Below are positions 18,458 to 26,945 of a stretch of 64,000 bases of DNA, one piece after another. The stretch lies in NCBI GenBank assembly GCA_001465025.1, contig LNDO01000094.1:62001-126000 (forward strand), written 5' to 3'. Made by a program: the position numbers and the translations under genes. The notes under the pieces were generated by a model. That model was not told the DNA's origin and did no database searches. It saw only the letters and a list, made by a program, of their open reading frames with translations. The DNA comes from Pseudomonas sp. Ga0074129. GTDB taxonomy: Bacteria > Pseudomonadota > Gammaproteobacteria > Pseudomonadales > Pseudomonadaceae. The first letter of the stretch is position 1. Each line of letters begins with the position of its first letter.

Positions 18458-18488
18458 ACGGGGTTGACGCATCACGCGCCAGCCCCGT
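18458..18488. terminator. Convergent terminator rmf-like / amidase
   Basis: ACGGGG / CCCCGT stem with a long loop, followed by TTTG, between two convergent genes. The loop is long, so moderate support. Confidence 0.4.
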
Positions 18489-18500
18489 TTGCCGTTGTGC

Positions 18501-20204
18501 TTAGCTCAGGGGCGGTGTGCGCGGCGGGATCTGGCGTTTTGAGCCAGTGGACTCAAACGCGGCCGCCAAGCTCAGCAGCGCCGAGTCGTCGTAAGCACGA
18601 CCGGCAAAGGTCAACCCGACCGGCATACCGATATCCGCCATCACGCCCATCGGCACGGTCACGGTGGGCACGCCCAGGTGCCGAATGGCCAGGTTGCCAT
18701 TGGCTACCCACACCCCGTTGCTCCAGGCGATGTCGGCCGAAACCGGATTGATATCGGCATCCGCCGGGCCAACGTCAGCCACCGTGGGGAACAGCACGGC
18801 GTCGAGGCCGAGGCTGTCCATCCAGTCTTCCAGATCGATCTTGCGCGTGTGTTCCAGGCCACGCAGGCCGTCGGGCAGCGTTTCGATTTCGTCCCAATTC
18901 TTCAGGCCGCGTTTGGCCATGTTGACGTATTCATCCATGCCGGCGGCCAAGTCGCCTTCGCGGTTGGGCAAGGTGCCGGGGTCATGGGGGAAAATTTGCG
19001 GGCCGTCGACATCAGCCAGGCGATTCAACTTCGGATCGCCGTTGGCACGCAAAAAGTCATCGAAGGCCCAGCCGCTCAGTTCCCACAACTCGTCATGCAA
19101 AAACTCAGGCGTGACGATGCCGCGGTTGTACACGGTCGGCGCACCGGGGCGGTCGCCTTCACAGTTGGAGACCAACGGGAAGTCCACTTCGATGACTTCA
19201 GCACCTGCAGCCTCCAATGCGTGGCGCGCCTGTTCCCAGAGCGCGATCACCGAGGCGCGGGTGTGAATGCGTTGGCCGGTCGGCCCGCCGATACCAGGGT
19301 TCTCGCTGGTACCAGCGGCTTCATCCTTGTTGATAAACATGCGCGGCACACCCAGGCGTTTTCCGGCCAGGGTTTCCGCCTTGACGGCCAGCTCGGCGTA
19401 AGCGGCCGGGCGCACGTCCGAGGCTTTCGGGATCGGCACCCAAGGCTGCAAACGCCAGAGATCGCCGCGATTGTCGGCGTCATCGGCGACCACCACATCA
19501 AGCACCTCAAGCAGATCGCTCATGGTGCGCGCAAACGGCACTACCACGTCCATGGTCGGCGTCAGCGGCCAATTACCCCGCACGGAAATCACCCCGCGCG
19601 ACGGCGTATACGCACACAAGCCGTTATTCGAGGCCGGGCCGCGCCCGCTTGACCAGGTTTCTTCAGCCAGGCCAAACGCGGCAAAGCTGGCGGCGGTGGC
19701 CGTACCGGCTCCGTTAGACGAGCCAGAGGCAAAAGGTGCAGTCAGGTAGGCGGCGTTGTACGGGCTTTCCGCACGGCCATAGACGCCGCGCTGCATGCCG
19801 CCGTTGGCCATGGGCGGCATATTGGTTTTGCCCAGGCAAATAGCCCCACCGGCGCGCAGACGCTCCACGGTAAAGGCATCGCGGTAGGCGATCAGGTCTT
19901 TGAAGGCTGGGCTGCCGGAAGCGGCCGTCAGCCCTTTGACCAGGTAACTGTCCTTGGCGGTATACGGAATGCCATCCAGCGGGCCGAGGGTTTCACCACG
20001 GGCGCGACGCGCATCGGAGGCCTGAGCTTCCTTAAGGGCGTCCGGGTTACGCACCACCACGGCATTGAGGCGGGTCGGCGTGCCGGGGCCATCGTAGGCG
20101 TCGATACGCGCCAAGTAGGCTTGTACCAGTTCAACAGCACTGGTTTGGCCTGCCTCAAGTGCCGAACGCAGCTCGGCAATGGAAAGCTCGGTTACTTCAA
20201 TCAT
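18501..20204 (-). CDS. Amidase signature family hydrolase
   Basis: 567-residue member of the amidase signature family (Ser-cisSer-Lys triad). The catalytic lysine is in IPYTAKDSYLVKG (~residue 83), the first serine region is ASGSSNGAG, and the second reads EETWSSGRGPASNN where most members have a GTDTGGSIR-type sequence. The serine and RGPAS part remain aligned, so activity is plausible, but this belongs to a divergent subgroup. GGTGA upstream supports the ATG at 20204. Substrate unknown; the acyl amide need not be indoleacetamide or glutaminyl-tRNA. It is divergent from aguA across a 411-bp AT-rich region. Confidence 0.82.
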   Translation of the reverse strand: MIEVTELSIAELRSALEAGQTSAVELVQAYLARIDAYDGPGTPTRLNAVVVRNPDALKEAQASDARRARGETLGPLDGIPYTAKDSYLVKGLTAASGSPAFKDLIAYRDAFTVERLRAGGAICLGKTNMPPMANGGMQRGVYGRAESPYNAAYLTAPFASGSSNGAGTATAASFAAFGLAEETWSSGRGPASNNGLCAYTPSRGVISVRGNWPLTPTMDVVVPFARTMSDLLEVLDVVVADDADNRGDLWRLQPWVPIPKASDVRPAAYAELAVKAETLAGKRLGVPRMFINKDEAAGTSENPGIGGPTGQRIHTRASVIALWEQARHALEAAGAEVIEVDFPLVSNCEGDRPGAPTVYNRGIVTPEFLHDELWELSGWAFDDFLRANGDPKLNRLADVDGPQIFPHDPGTLPNREGDLAAGMDEYVNMAKRGLKNWDEIETLPDGLRGLEHTRKIDLEDWMDSLGLDAVLFPTVADVGPADADINPVSADIAWSNGVWVANGNLAIRHLGVPTVTVPMGVMADIGMPVGLTFAGRAYDDSALLSLAAAFESTGSKRQIPPRTPPLS

Positions 20205-20615
20205 GTTGTCACCACTGGCTGATGCGGGGTTATGCAGTGCTCACACTGCAGTGGGAAATGATGCTGGGTTAGCGTCGTCAGTTACATGGCATAACGCCGC
20301 TCGTTCACCTTAAATCGTGTTGCCCACCTCGTTTAAGCGGACTGTGCAAACCCGATTCTGGTATGCGCCCAACATTTAAACGGATTTTTATTGGATATTA
20401 GACGATTAAAAACACGTTAAGAAAGATATTTATGCTTTAAAAGTCGATTTTTATCGGCTATAAATAGTCCATTCACTGCACCGAGCACGCAGGCAAAGCT
20501 ACCGTAACCCTACGCTGTTAGCGTCAGATGACCGTCGCTTAACGCCTCTGTAAGGTAGCAGCCCACGCCAGGCATCGAACGCCACCCACTTAGCCGCCTC
20601 ATTTTTGGTGAACCT
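20205..20615. other. AT-rich intergenic region upstream of aguA
   Basis: 411 bp without a gene. Bases ~20385-20465 are markedly AT-rich against the GC-rich background and include an imperfect dyad GTCGAT-TTTT-ATCGGC at 20443-20458. Likely the divergent promoter region for the amidase gene and aguA. No family of operator was recognised. Confidence 0.5.
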
Positions 20616-21722
20616 ATGACAGCCCTGAACACCACCCCACGCGCCGATGGTTTCCGCATGCCTGCCGAGTGGGAAGCGCACAGCCAAACCTGGATGGTCT
20701 GGCCAGAGCGGCCGGACAACTGGCGTTTGGGTGGTAAGCCCGCGCAGGCCGCGTTTAGCGCCGTGGCCAGGGCGATTGCCGAATTTGAGCCGGTGACGAT
20801 GGCGGTATCCGCCGGCCAATACGAAAACGCCTGCGAACGCCTGGCCCAAGCCAATATCCGCGTGGTGGAGATCACTACCGACGACGCGTGGGTGCGCGAC
20901 ACGGGCCCAACCTTTGTGACCAACAGCAGCGGCGAGGTGCGCGGCGTGGACTGGGCTTTCAATGCCTGGGGCGGCCATAACGGCGGGTTGTATGCCAGCT
21001 GGATGCGTGACGATCAGGTGGCGCGCAAAATCCTGCAAATCGAAGGCTGCGCTAGATACCGTACTGATGAGTTGGTGCTGGAAGGTGGCTCGATCCACGT
21101 AGACGGCGAAGGCACCCTGATCACCACCGAAGAGTGCCTGCTCAACCCCAACCGCAACCCGCACCTGACGCGCGAGCAGATTGAGCAGTACCTGGCGGAT
21201 CACTTGGCCATCGACACCGTGATCTGGCTGCCGGACGGCCTGTTCAATGACGAAACCGACGGCCACGTCGACAATTTCTGCTGCTACGTGCGCCCCGGTG
21301 AAGTGCTGTTGGCTTGGACCGATGACGCCAATGACCCCAACTACCCGCGCTGCCAAGCCGCCATGCGCGTGCTGGCAAACGCCCGCGATGCCAAGGGTCG
21401 TCAATTGATCGTGCACAAAATGCCGATTCCCGGCCCGCTGTATGCAAATGACGAGGAATGCGCCGGTGTCGATCTGGTGGCCGGCACTCAGGAGCGCGAC
21501 CCATCGATCCGTTTGGCCGGCTCCTACGTCAACTTCCTAATCGTCAATGGCGGCATCATCGCGCCCAGCTTCGACGACCCCAAGGATGACGAGGCCGAAG
21601 CCATTCTGCGGCGTTTGTTCCCCGAGCATCGGGTGGTGATGGTGCCAGGGCGGGAAATCCTTCTGGGCGGCGGCAACATTCACTGCATCACCCAACAGCA
21701 ACCAGCACCGCGAGGGCGCTGA
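20616..21722 (+). CDS. aguA: Agmatine deiminase
   Basis: Hydrolyses agmatine to N-carbamoylputrescine and ammonia, the first step of the agmatine route to putrescine. 368 residues; the nucleophilic cysteine is Cys357 in [13 protein letters not shown], and the guanidino-binding acidic motifs ([21 protein letters not shown]) are present. GGTGA lies 7 bp before the ATG. The partner aguB (N-carbamoylputrescine amidohydrolase), which in P. aeruginosa forms an operon with aguA, is not adjacent here. Ends in a terminator shared with the convergent gene. Confidence 0.95.
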   Translation: MTALNTTPRADGFRMPAEWEAHSQTWMVWPERPDNWRLGGKPAQAAFSAVARAIAEFEPVTMAVSAGQYENACERLAQANIRVVEITTDDAWVRDTGPTFVTNSSGEVRGVDWAFNAWGGHNGGLYASWMRDDQVARKILQIEGCARYRTDELVLEGGSIHVDGEGTLITTEECLLNPNRNPHLTREQIEQYLADHLAIDTVIWLPDGLFNDETDGHVDNFCCYVRPGEVLLAWTDDANDPNYPRCQAAMRVLANARDAKGRQLIVHKMPIPGPLYANDEECAGVDLVAGTQERDPSIRLAGSYVNFLIVNGGIIAPSFDDPKDDEAEAILRRLFPEHRVVMVPGREILLGGGNIHCITQQQPAPRGR

Positions 21723-21727
21723 GGGAA

Positions 21728-21752
21728 AGCGCCCGCGGCTAAGGCGGGCGCT
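21728..21752. terminator. Terminator between aguA and the bdlA-like gene
   Basis: Perfect 9-bp stem AGCGCCCGC / GCGGGCGCT with a 7-nt loop, right after the aguA stop. It touches the stop codon of the convergent MCP-like gene. Confidence 0.6.
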
Positions 21753-23091
21753 ATTCGTCCTCAATCACGTTGCTGAACTGGCCGATCGCATCGACCACAC
21801 GCTGTGCTTCATCGCGTATTTTCAAGATCATCTCGCCGGCTTGATTAACCAGCAGCACGCCCTTCTCCGCCTGCTGCTTGCTGCCGGTCATGCCACTCAC
21901 AGCCTGAGTCGCTAACTCGTGGTTAAGGCGCACCACGTCATTGATTTCTACAGTGGCCTGACTGGTGCGCGCGGCTAGGTTACGCACCTCATCGGCTACC
22001 ACGGCAAAGCCACGGCCCTGCTCACCGGCACGAGCAGCTTCAATGGCCGCGTTTAAGGCCAACAGGTTGGTTTGCTCGGCAATCCCACGAATCACCTGGA
22101 CGATGCTGCTGATGCGCTCGGACTGCGCCCCCAGAGCCTCAATCCGTTGCGCCACCTCGACCAGCTCCTGAGCGACGCCGCGCACAACATGCACAGCCTC
22201 CTTGACCGTTTCGCTGCCGGCATCGGCACTGCTGTCGGTCTACCGCGCAATGTCATAGGCCAACTGCGCGGCAGCGGACTCTGCTTCGCGCTGTTCGACT
22301 TGCTCAGTAATGTCGCTGGCAAATTTGACCACCCCGTACTGTCGCCCGCTTGCATCAAACAATGGGTTGTAGGTGGAGCGTAGCCAGATGGTTTTGCCAC
22401 TTTTGCTGACCCGTTTGTAGCGACCGGCGAAGACCTCGCCGCGAGCTAGGCGCTGCCAGAGGTTGCGGTAAGCCTCACTGCCCGCCTCTTCATGCGTGCA
22501 AAACATACGATGATGCTCGCCGCGAATCTCTTCGAGCCGGTAACCAGTCGTACTCAGGAAGTTCTCATTCGCCGTTAACACCTCGCCAGCTAAGTTGAAC
22601 TCAATCATCGCCATAGAGCGATTGATCGCATTTAAATAGCTCTCGTGCTGCAACTCGGCATGCATGCGCGCGGTGATATCGGTGGCGATCTTCACCACCC
22701 GCACGACTTTGCCATCGGCATTGCGCACCGGCATGTAGCAAGCCTCCAGCCATACTTCACGACCGCCCTTGGCAACACGCTTGTAGCGATCACAGAACGT
22801 CTCGCCACTGCCCAAGCGCCGCCAGAATTGCGCATAGGCCGGGCTTGATGTTTGCTCATGATTGCAAAAGATTCGGTGATGCTGGCCACGCAACTCGTCC
22901 AGACCATAGCCCATCACGGCAAGAAAGGACTGACTGGCATCAATAATTTCACCCTCTGCAGTGAACTCGATCAACGCAAAAGCCTGGCTTATTGCGCCCA
23001 TGAGCTGCTTATACGACGCCAGTTCCAACTGGCACTGCTGTAACTCACTGCGAAGCGTTGAACCGAACATAGAGAGAGCCTCACTAAGCAC
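21751..23091 (-). pseudogene. BdlA-like PAS-PAS-MCP sensor interrupted by an amber codon
   Basis: A single frame of 447 codons with one internal TAG at 22240-22242. Upstream part (283 residues): two PAS domains with the shared motif GYxLDELRGQHHRIFC / GYRLEEIRGEHHRMFC, no membrane segment. Downstream part: the MCP signalling hairpin tip ([37 protein letters not shown]). The layout matches BdlA of P. aeruginosa (417 residues, biofilm dispersion). The sequence around the stop, AYDIAR-stop-TDSSAD, suggests CAG (Gln) changed to TAG. No frame shift is present, so either a recent nonsense mutation, a sequencing error or two separate polypeptides (internal ATG at 22194). Confidence 0.8.
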
Positions 23092-23423
23092 CCAGTAGCC
23101 TGGGTGAGGAAATGTTCTATTTATTCTTTGAAGTGCATCGGCTTGCCTTTATCTAGTTTTAGCCCATCTTCGGACTGGCCGTTAGACGCCAACGCCCAGC
23201 CACGACAAAAGGCCGGTCAAATGACAGGCCAATACATTGAAATCGGAGAAAAGGCGGACGTTGCAGCGCTGTATTGCACAGCGGTTGGAGCATGCCGTCA
23301 CACCACTCTGCTCGGCGCAGAATGGCGAGAATCAATGCGCAGACCCACAGGTTGCGCATTACTCATGAAGCGGCATCAGCCCGCTGCAGCACAGAGCACC
23401 GCAGCAGGCCCACCAACAGCGTT
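23092..23423. other. Intergenic region with no recognised feature
   Basis: About 330 bp. A 107-codon plus-strand frame (23104-23427) has no family features or convincing ribosome binding site. It presumably contains the promoter of the bdlA-like gene. Confidence 0.4.
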
Positions 23424-23615
23424 TTAGCCTTTGCTTTTACAGGTATTGATGCCCAGCAGCGGATACGCCGGGCAGAAACGGAACACGCCAGTGGCCAGCG
23501 GCACAACGCCGATCAGCCCCCACAGGCCAATCACGCCCGTGAAGCTCAAGCCCAGCAAAATCAGCCCGGCGGCAATGCGCAGGCCACGGTCGAGGGTGCC
23601 AACATTTGCGTTCAT
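23424..23615 (-). CDS. Small inner-membrane protein, DUF2892/YgaP-like
   Basis: 63-residue protein with two hydrophobic helices (IAAGLILLGLSFTGVIGLWG and the following segment) and the CPAYPLLGINTC motif, typical of the DUF2892 family, which forms the membrane tail of the rhodanese YgaP in E. coli. GGGAG precedes the ATG at 23615. Last gene of a minus-strand run after a BigR-like regulator and two YeeE halves, a context linked to sulfide or thiosulfate handling. Function inferred only. Confidence 0.8.
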   Translation of the reverse strand: MNANVGTLDRGLRIAAGLILLGLSFTGVIGLWGLIGVVPLATGVFRFCPAYPLLGINTCKSKG

Positions 23616-23635
23616 AGTGATCTCCCGATCATCAA

Positions 23636-24052
23636 TTACCCGTGCCGGCGCTCCAGCACGGTAAAACCCAACATGCCCGCCAGCATCGCGGCGCTGAACA
23701 GCACAATCTGCCATTGGCCGGTTAGCAAAGTGACCAGCGCAGGCCCCGGACAAATACCGGCAATGCCCCAACCGATGCCAAACAGCAGGCTGCCGCCGAG
23801 CAAACGGCGATCAAGCTCGCGCTTAACCGGCAACTGCATCGGCGCGCCCAGCAAGCTACTGCGCTGCGCGCGCGCCCAACTGAAGGGCAAAAATGCCACG
23901 CCAATCGCCGCCGCCATCACGAACGCCAGCGACGGGTCCCAAGCACCACCCAGATCGAGAAACGCCAGCACCTTGGCTGGGTTGGCCATACCGGCCAACA
24001 GTAAGCCGATGCCAAAAATCAAACCGGCGAGAAAGGCCATCAGTTTGCGCAT
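23636..24052 (-). CDS. YeeE/YedE family membrane protein, second half
   Basis: 138 residues, about four membrane helices, with FGIGLLLAGMANPAKVLAFLD and FGIGWGIAGICPGPAL motifs typical of the C-terminal half of YeeE/YedE (Sul_transp) proteins. The paired half is the preceding gene, whose stop is 2 bp upstream of this ATG. Together they make one split transporter of the PmpA/PmpB kind, thought to import thiosulfate or related sulfur species. The conserved cysteine in GICPGPA is retained. Confidence 0.88.
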   Translation of the reverse strand: MRKLMAFLAGLIFGIGLLLAGMANPAKVLAFLDLGGAWDPSLAFVMAAAIGVAFLPFSWARAQRSSLLGAPMQLPVKRELDRRLLGGSLLFGIGWGIAGICPGPALVTLLTGQWQIVLFSAAMLAGMLGFTVLERRHG

Positions 24053-24054
24053 GT

Positions 24055-24486
24055 TCAGCCCCCCAACAGATGACGCAGGACAAACACAGTGGCGAAACCC
24101 GCCGCCATAAAGGTCAGAGTTGCCGCCAACGAGCGCGGCGATAAGCGCGACAGCCCGCACACGCCGTGACCACTGGTGCAGCCCGCGCCATAGCGACTGC
24201 CAATGCCGACCAGCAAACCGGCGACGGTCAACGTCAGCCAACCGGAATCAATCTGTATATCCGGCAGACGGCTAAACAATTGCCAGACCAGCGGCGCAAG
24301 CAAAATACCCAGCACAAACAGCGCCTTTTCGCCGAACCCTTCGCCGCGCTCCAGCAGGCTACCCAGTAGGCCACTAATACCGGCAATCCGACCGTTCATG
24401 AGCACAAATAGGCTGGCCGACAGGCCAATCAGCGCACCGCCGACCAAGGCGCTCCACGGGGTAAAGTTGTACCAATCTATCGTCAT
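24055..24486 (-). CDS. YeeE/YedE family membrane protein, first half
   Basis: 143-residue membrane protein with GALIGLSASLFVLMNGRIAGISG and the signature GAGCTSGHGVCGLSRLSPRS, in which the cysteines conduct sulfur substrates in YeeE. Its ATG overlaps the stop of the ArsR-like gene (TGATG), showing translational coupling. It is followed after 2 bp by the complementary half. Confidence 0.9.
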   Translation of the reverse strand: MTIDWYNFTPWSALVGGALIGLSASLFVLMNGRIAGISGLLGSLLERGEGFGEKALFVLGILLAPLVWQLFSRLPDIQIDSGWLTLTVAGLLVGIGSRYGAGCTSGHGVCGLSRLSPRSLAATLTFMAAGFATVFVLRHLLGG

Positions 24487-24809
24487 CACTCGGCACCTGC
24501 GCAGAACAGTTGATACAGGGTGTTGATCACCGCCAGCGCCGCAGGGCTGCTGATGCAGTAGAAAATCTGTTTGCCCTCACGTCGCGTCGCCACCAAGCCC
24601 TCTCGGCGCAACACGGCGAGTTGCTGGGACAGGGTTGGCTGCTGAATCCCTAGCAACGCTTCCAACTCGCTGACATTGCGCTCGCCTTGCGAGAGCTGGC
24701 ACAGCAGCAGCAGGCGGTCGGGATTGCTCAACGCCTTGAGCAATTGCCCGGCAGCATCGGCATTGGCGCGCAGTTGCTGGATATCTAAGGGGGCGGCATC
24801 TGGGGTCAT
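24486..24809 (-). CDS. ArsR/SmtB repressor of the BigR/SqrR persulfide-sensor type
   Basis: 107-residue winged-helix repressor. Two cysteines occupy the places used by BigR/SqrR/YgaV sensors: one in LLLLCQLSQGE in helix 2 and one at the C-terminus, YQLFCAGAE (67 residues apart), with a third in FYCIS. These form a polysulfide link when reactive sulfur is present, releasing DNA. The ATG at 24809 is the most likely start, though in-frame GTG and TTG lie just upstream. It heads the operon with the split YeeE and DUF2892 genes and probably represses it. Confidence 0.85.
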   Translation of the reverse strand: MTPDAAPLDIQQLRANADAAGQLLKALSNPDRLLLLCQLSQGERNVSELEALLGIQQPTLSQQLAVLRREGLVATRREGKQIFYCISSPAALAVINTLYQLFCAGAE

Positions 24810-24834
24810 GATCAACACTCAGTTAAGACAAATA

Positions 24835-24860
24835 CAATCTATTACTTTATATATTGATTG
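24835..24860 (-). promoter_or_regulatory. AT-rich dyad upstream of the BigR-like operon
   Basis: CAATC / GATTG arms around a TATATAAAGT-like core, 26-51 bp before the regulator start. The position fits an autoregulatory operator overlapping the promoter. The repressor assignment is inference. Confidence 0.35.
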
Positions 24861-24905
24861 GCAAGCCGATTACTGAGCAAGAGTCCGGGCCTGAGCGAAC
24901 AGGCG

Positions 24906-24927
24906 TCGCCGCTAAAGCGCCTCCCAC
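24906..24927 (-). repeat. Single REP-like copy (GTGGGAGGxGCTTTAGC family)
   Basis: TCGCCGCTAAAGCGCCTCC and onward, the inverted form of the element at 2688-2745. It shares with that copy a trailing GCGCGAT about 14 bp further on. Confidence 0.65.
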
Positions 24928-25033
24928 CATGATTGGAGCGCGATGCCTTTAGGTTTTTGCGCAGCAGGTTGTATTGAGCGTCTCGGCGCTCAACACCGCC
25001 CGACGGAGGACAGAGAACATCAATGAACCACCC

Positions 25034-25071
25034 AGAAAAATGCCGCTCACCTAAACCAGGGGAGCGGCATT
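25034..25071 (-). terminator. OprD-family porin terminator
   Basis: 10-bp stem AATGCCGCTC / GAGCGGCATT with a 13-nt loop. On the minus strand it is followed by a U-run (TTTTTC), 73 bp past the porin stop. Confidence 0.75.
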
Positions 25072-25143
25072 GATCACGGCTGTGGGCTATCGCCCTTTCA
25101 CAGGCTGAACTGGATGCAACAGCTCAGCCTGAGAGCGCCGGGC

Positions 25144-26442
25144 TTACATCAGCGGCAAGGTGTAGCTGACGATCAGACGGTTTTCGTCGAGGTCGTTGGC
25201 GAAGTTCGAGCGCACAGACGCATTGCGCCAGCGCACGCCCAGATTCTTCAGCGCGCCGTCCTGGAACACGTACATCAGTTCCGTGTTGCGCTCCCACTCT
25301 TTGCCTTCCGATACACCGCGACCACGGTCGACGTTATCGCCGGTCAGGTAACGGGTCATAAAGGTCAGACCCGGAATCCCGATGCTGCCGAAGTTGAAGT
25401 CATAGCGTGCCTGGTAGGACTTCTCGTCCTTGTTGGCGAAGTCGCCGATCTGCACGTAGTTAACCAGGAACGGGTCAGTGCCGTTGATGTAGGCGAAGCC
25501 GGTGTCGCCGCTCATTTTCTGGTAACCCAGACCAAAAGCGTGGCCATCCAGACCGTAGGTGACCATGGCACCCAGCGCTTTGTTATCGACGTTGCTACGG
25601 TTGCCGTCATCAGTGGAACGGGCGTAACGCAGATCGGTCTTCAGGCTTTGCTTGTCGCCCAGCGGCAGCACATGCACGGCGTTGAAGGAATGCTGCTTGT
25701 ACAGCTCATCAAGGTTGGAATAGTAGTAACCGGCGGTCAGGTCTTTGGTGACCTTGTAGGTGCCGCCGATGAAGTCGAACGCATCAGTGGTGGAACCGCC
25801 GCTCAGGCGAATACCACGGGTACCTACAGTGCCGCGGTTGCTATTGAAGCTATTGGTAATCGAAATATCTTCGTAATCGCTGGAGTTACGGTTGTTCACC
25901 TCGCGCACGTGCGCCGCTTCCAGCATCAGGCCGTCGATTTCTTGGGAAACCAGGTGACCCGCTTCGAACACCTGTGGCAGCAAACGGCCGTCGCTTGAGG
26001 TGATGGCGGCGTTTTTGAACTGCATCTGACCAACACGCAGCGTGCTGTTGGAGATTTTCGCCTTGGCCGCAACGGCCAAATCGGAATAGTTGTCCTGCGA
26101 GCCACCGGAACGATCTGGCACCAGCAATTCAGTGTTGGATGTGCCGCCACCCGAATCCAATTTGAAGCCGAACATGCCAATGGCGTCCGCACCAAAACCT
26201 ACGGTGCCGTCGGTGAAGCCGGAGTTAGCCCGCAGAATAAAACCTTGCGCCCATTCTTCGCGCTTGGACTGCGTCTTGGCCGGTACATCGCTGTTGCCCT
26301 GACGGAAATCACGGTTGAAGTAAAAGTTACGCGCTTCGAGGGTGACTTTGCTGTCGCCCAGCAAATCAGCGTAAGCCGCTTGGCTCAGGCTCACGCCCAA
26401 GGTGCTGGCCGCAACGGCTAGGGCGAGGGAGGTCTTTCTCAT
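25144..26442 (-). CDS. OprD-family outer-membrane porin
   Basis: 432-residue substrate-specific porin. A signal peptide (MRKTSLALAVAASTLG and onward, cleavage near QAAYA-D) is followed by alternating beta strands and a C-terminal VSYTLPLM typical of the OprD family. GGAGA precedes the ATG. In PAO1 the porin oprE lies next to the agmatine genes, so this may be the OprE counterpart, but the protein is shorter than OprE as I recall it (about 460) and substrate cannot be read from sequence. Followed by a strong terminator. Confidence 0.9.
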   Translation of the reverse strand: MRKTSLALAVAASTLGVSLSQAAYADLLGDSKVTLEARNFYFNRDFRQGNSDVPAKTQSKREEWAQGFILRANSGFTDGTVGFGADAIGMFGFKLDSGGGTSNTELLVPDRSGGSQDNYSDLAVAAKAKISNSTLRVGQMQFKNAAITSSDGRLLPQVFEAGHLVSQEIDGLMLEAAHVREVNNRNSSDYEDISITNSFNSNRGTVGTRGIRLSGGSTTDAFDFIGGTYKVTKDLTAGYYYSNLDELYKQHSFNAVHVLPLGDKQSLKTDLRYARSTDDGNRSNVDNKALGAMVTYGLDGHAFGLGYQKMSGDTGFAYINGTDPFLVNYVQIGDFANKDEKSYQARYDFNFGSIGIPGLTFMTRYLTGDNVDRGRGVSEGKEWERNTELMYVFQDGALKNLGVRWRNASVRSNFANDLDENRLIVSYTLPLM

Positions 26443-26903
26443 TATGGTTCTCCAGTTGTGTGTGGTTTACACATCGGCACGGGTACTGTCTTCAGCCAGT
26501 GAAGTGGCAGGCGCGCACCGAATCAGGGGCGATGCCGGGCTTGGTGATGGGCGGACACAGGCCTGCCGCAACGTATTAGCCGGGCAATCACAATCAGGTG
26601 AGCGAACGAAGGCAGCGGGCGCGAACTGGGGGGATTGGGCAGGTCAATGGCATGGCGCAGTTCTCTTCATTTTTATTATCGGTCGACTAGGCAACCGTTA
26701 TGAAAAGGACACTACGCAGATAATGTGCCAGCAGCTGGAAAACGTCGTAAAAGCACGAACCGTCTGGCCTCGACGCTTAACTTGCGGCGGCAGGGCTGAG
26801 TCGGGCCGAGCGAGAATAAGCGGATTTTTGCCGATAAACCCAACGGCAAAGGCGAGTTATCGCCACACCCACAACGTGCTATTCAGCGAGAGCACGCAGC
26901 ATC
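26443..26903. other. Intergenic region between porin and desaturase
   Basis: About 460 bp without a supported gene. It has an AT-rich patch around 26660-26730 that probably holds the porin promoter. Plus-strand frames here lack a ribosome binding site and family features. Confidence 0.4.
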
Positions 26904-26928
26904 AAAAAACCCGCCAGGCGGCGGGTTT
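26904..26928 (-). terminator. desA terminator
   Basis: AAACCCGCC / GGCGGGTTT stem with a 4-nt loop and a minus-strand T6 run, 18 bp after the desA stop. Confidence 0.85.
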
Positions 26929-26945
26929 GATGAGCGAAAGTAGGT

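Noticed and set aside
20499..21416. 305-codon minus-strand frame across aguA
   Set aside because: aguA carries intact catalytic motifs; the antisense product has none.
23104..23427. 107-codon plus-strand ORF upstream of the bdlA-like gene
   Set aside because: Low-complexity composition, no ribosome binding site, no homology recognised, and it overlaps the probable promoter.
25114..25998. 294-codon plus-strand frame across the porin gene
   Set aside because: Antisense shadow of the OprD-family gene, which has a signal peptide and terminator.
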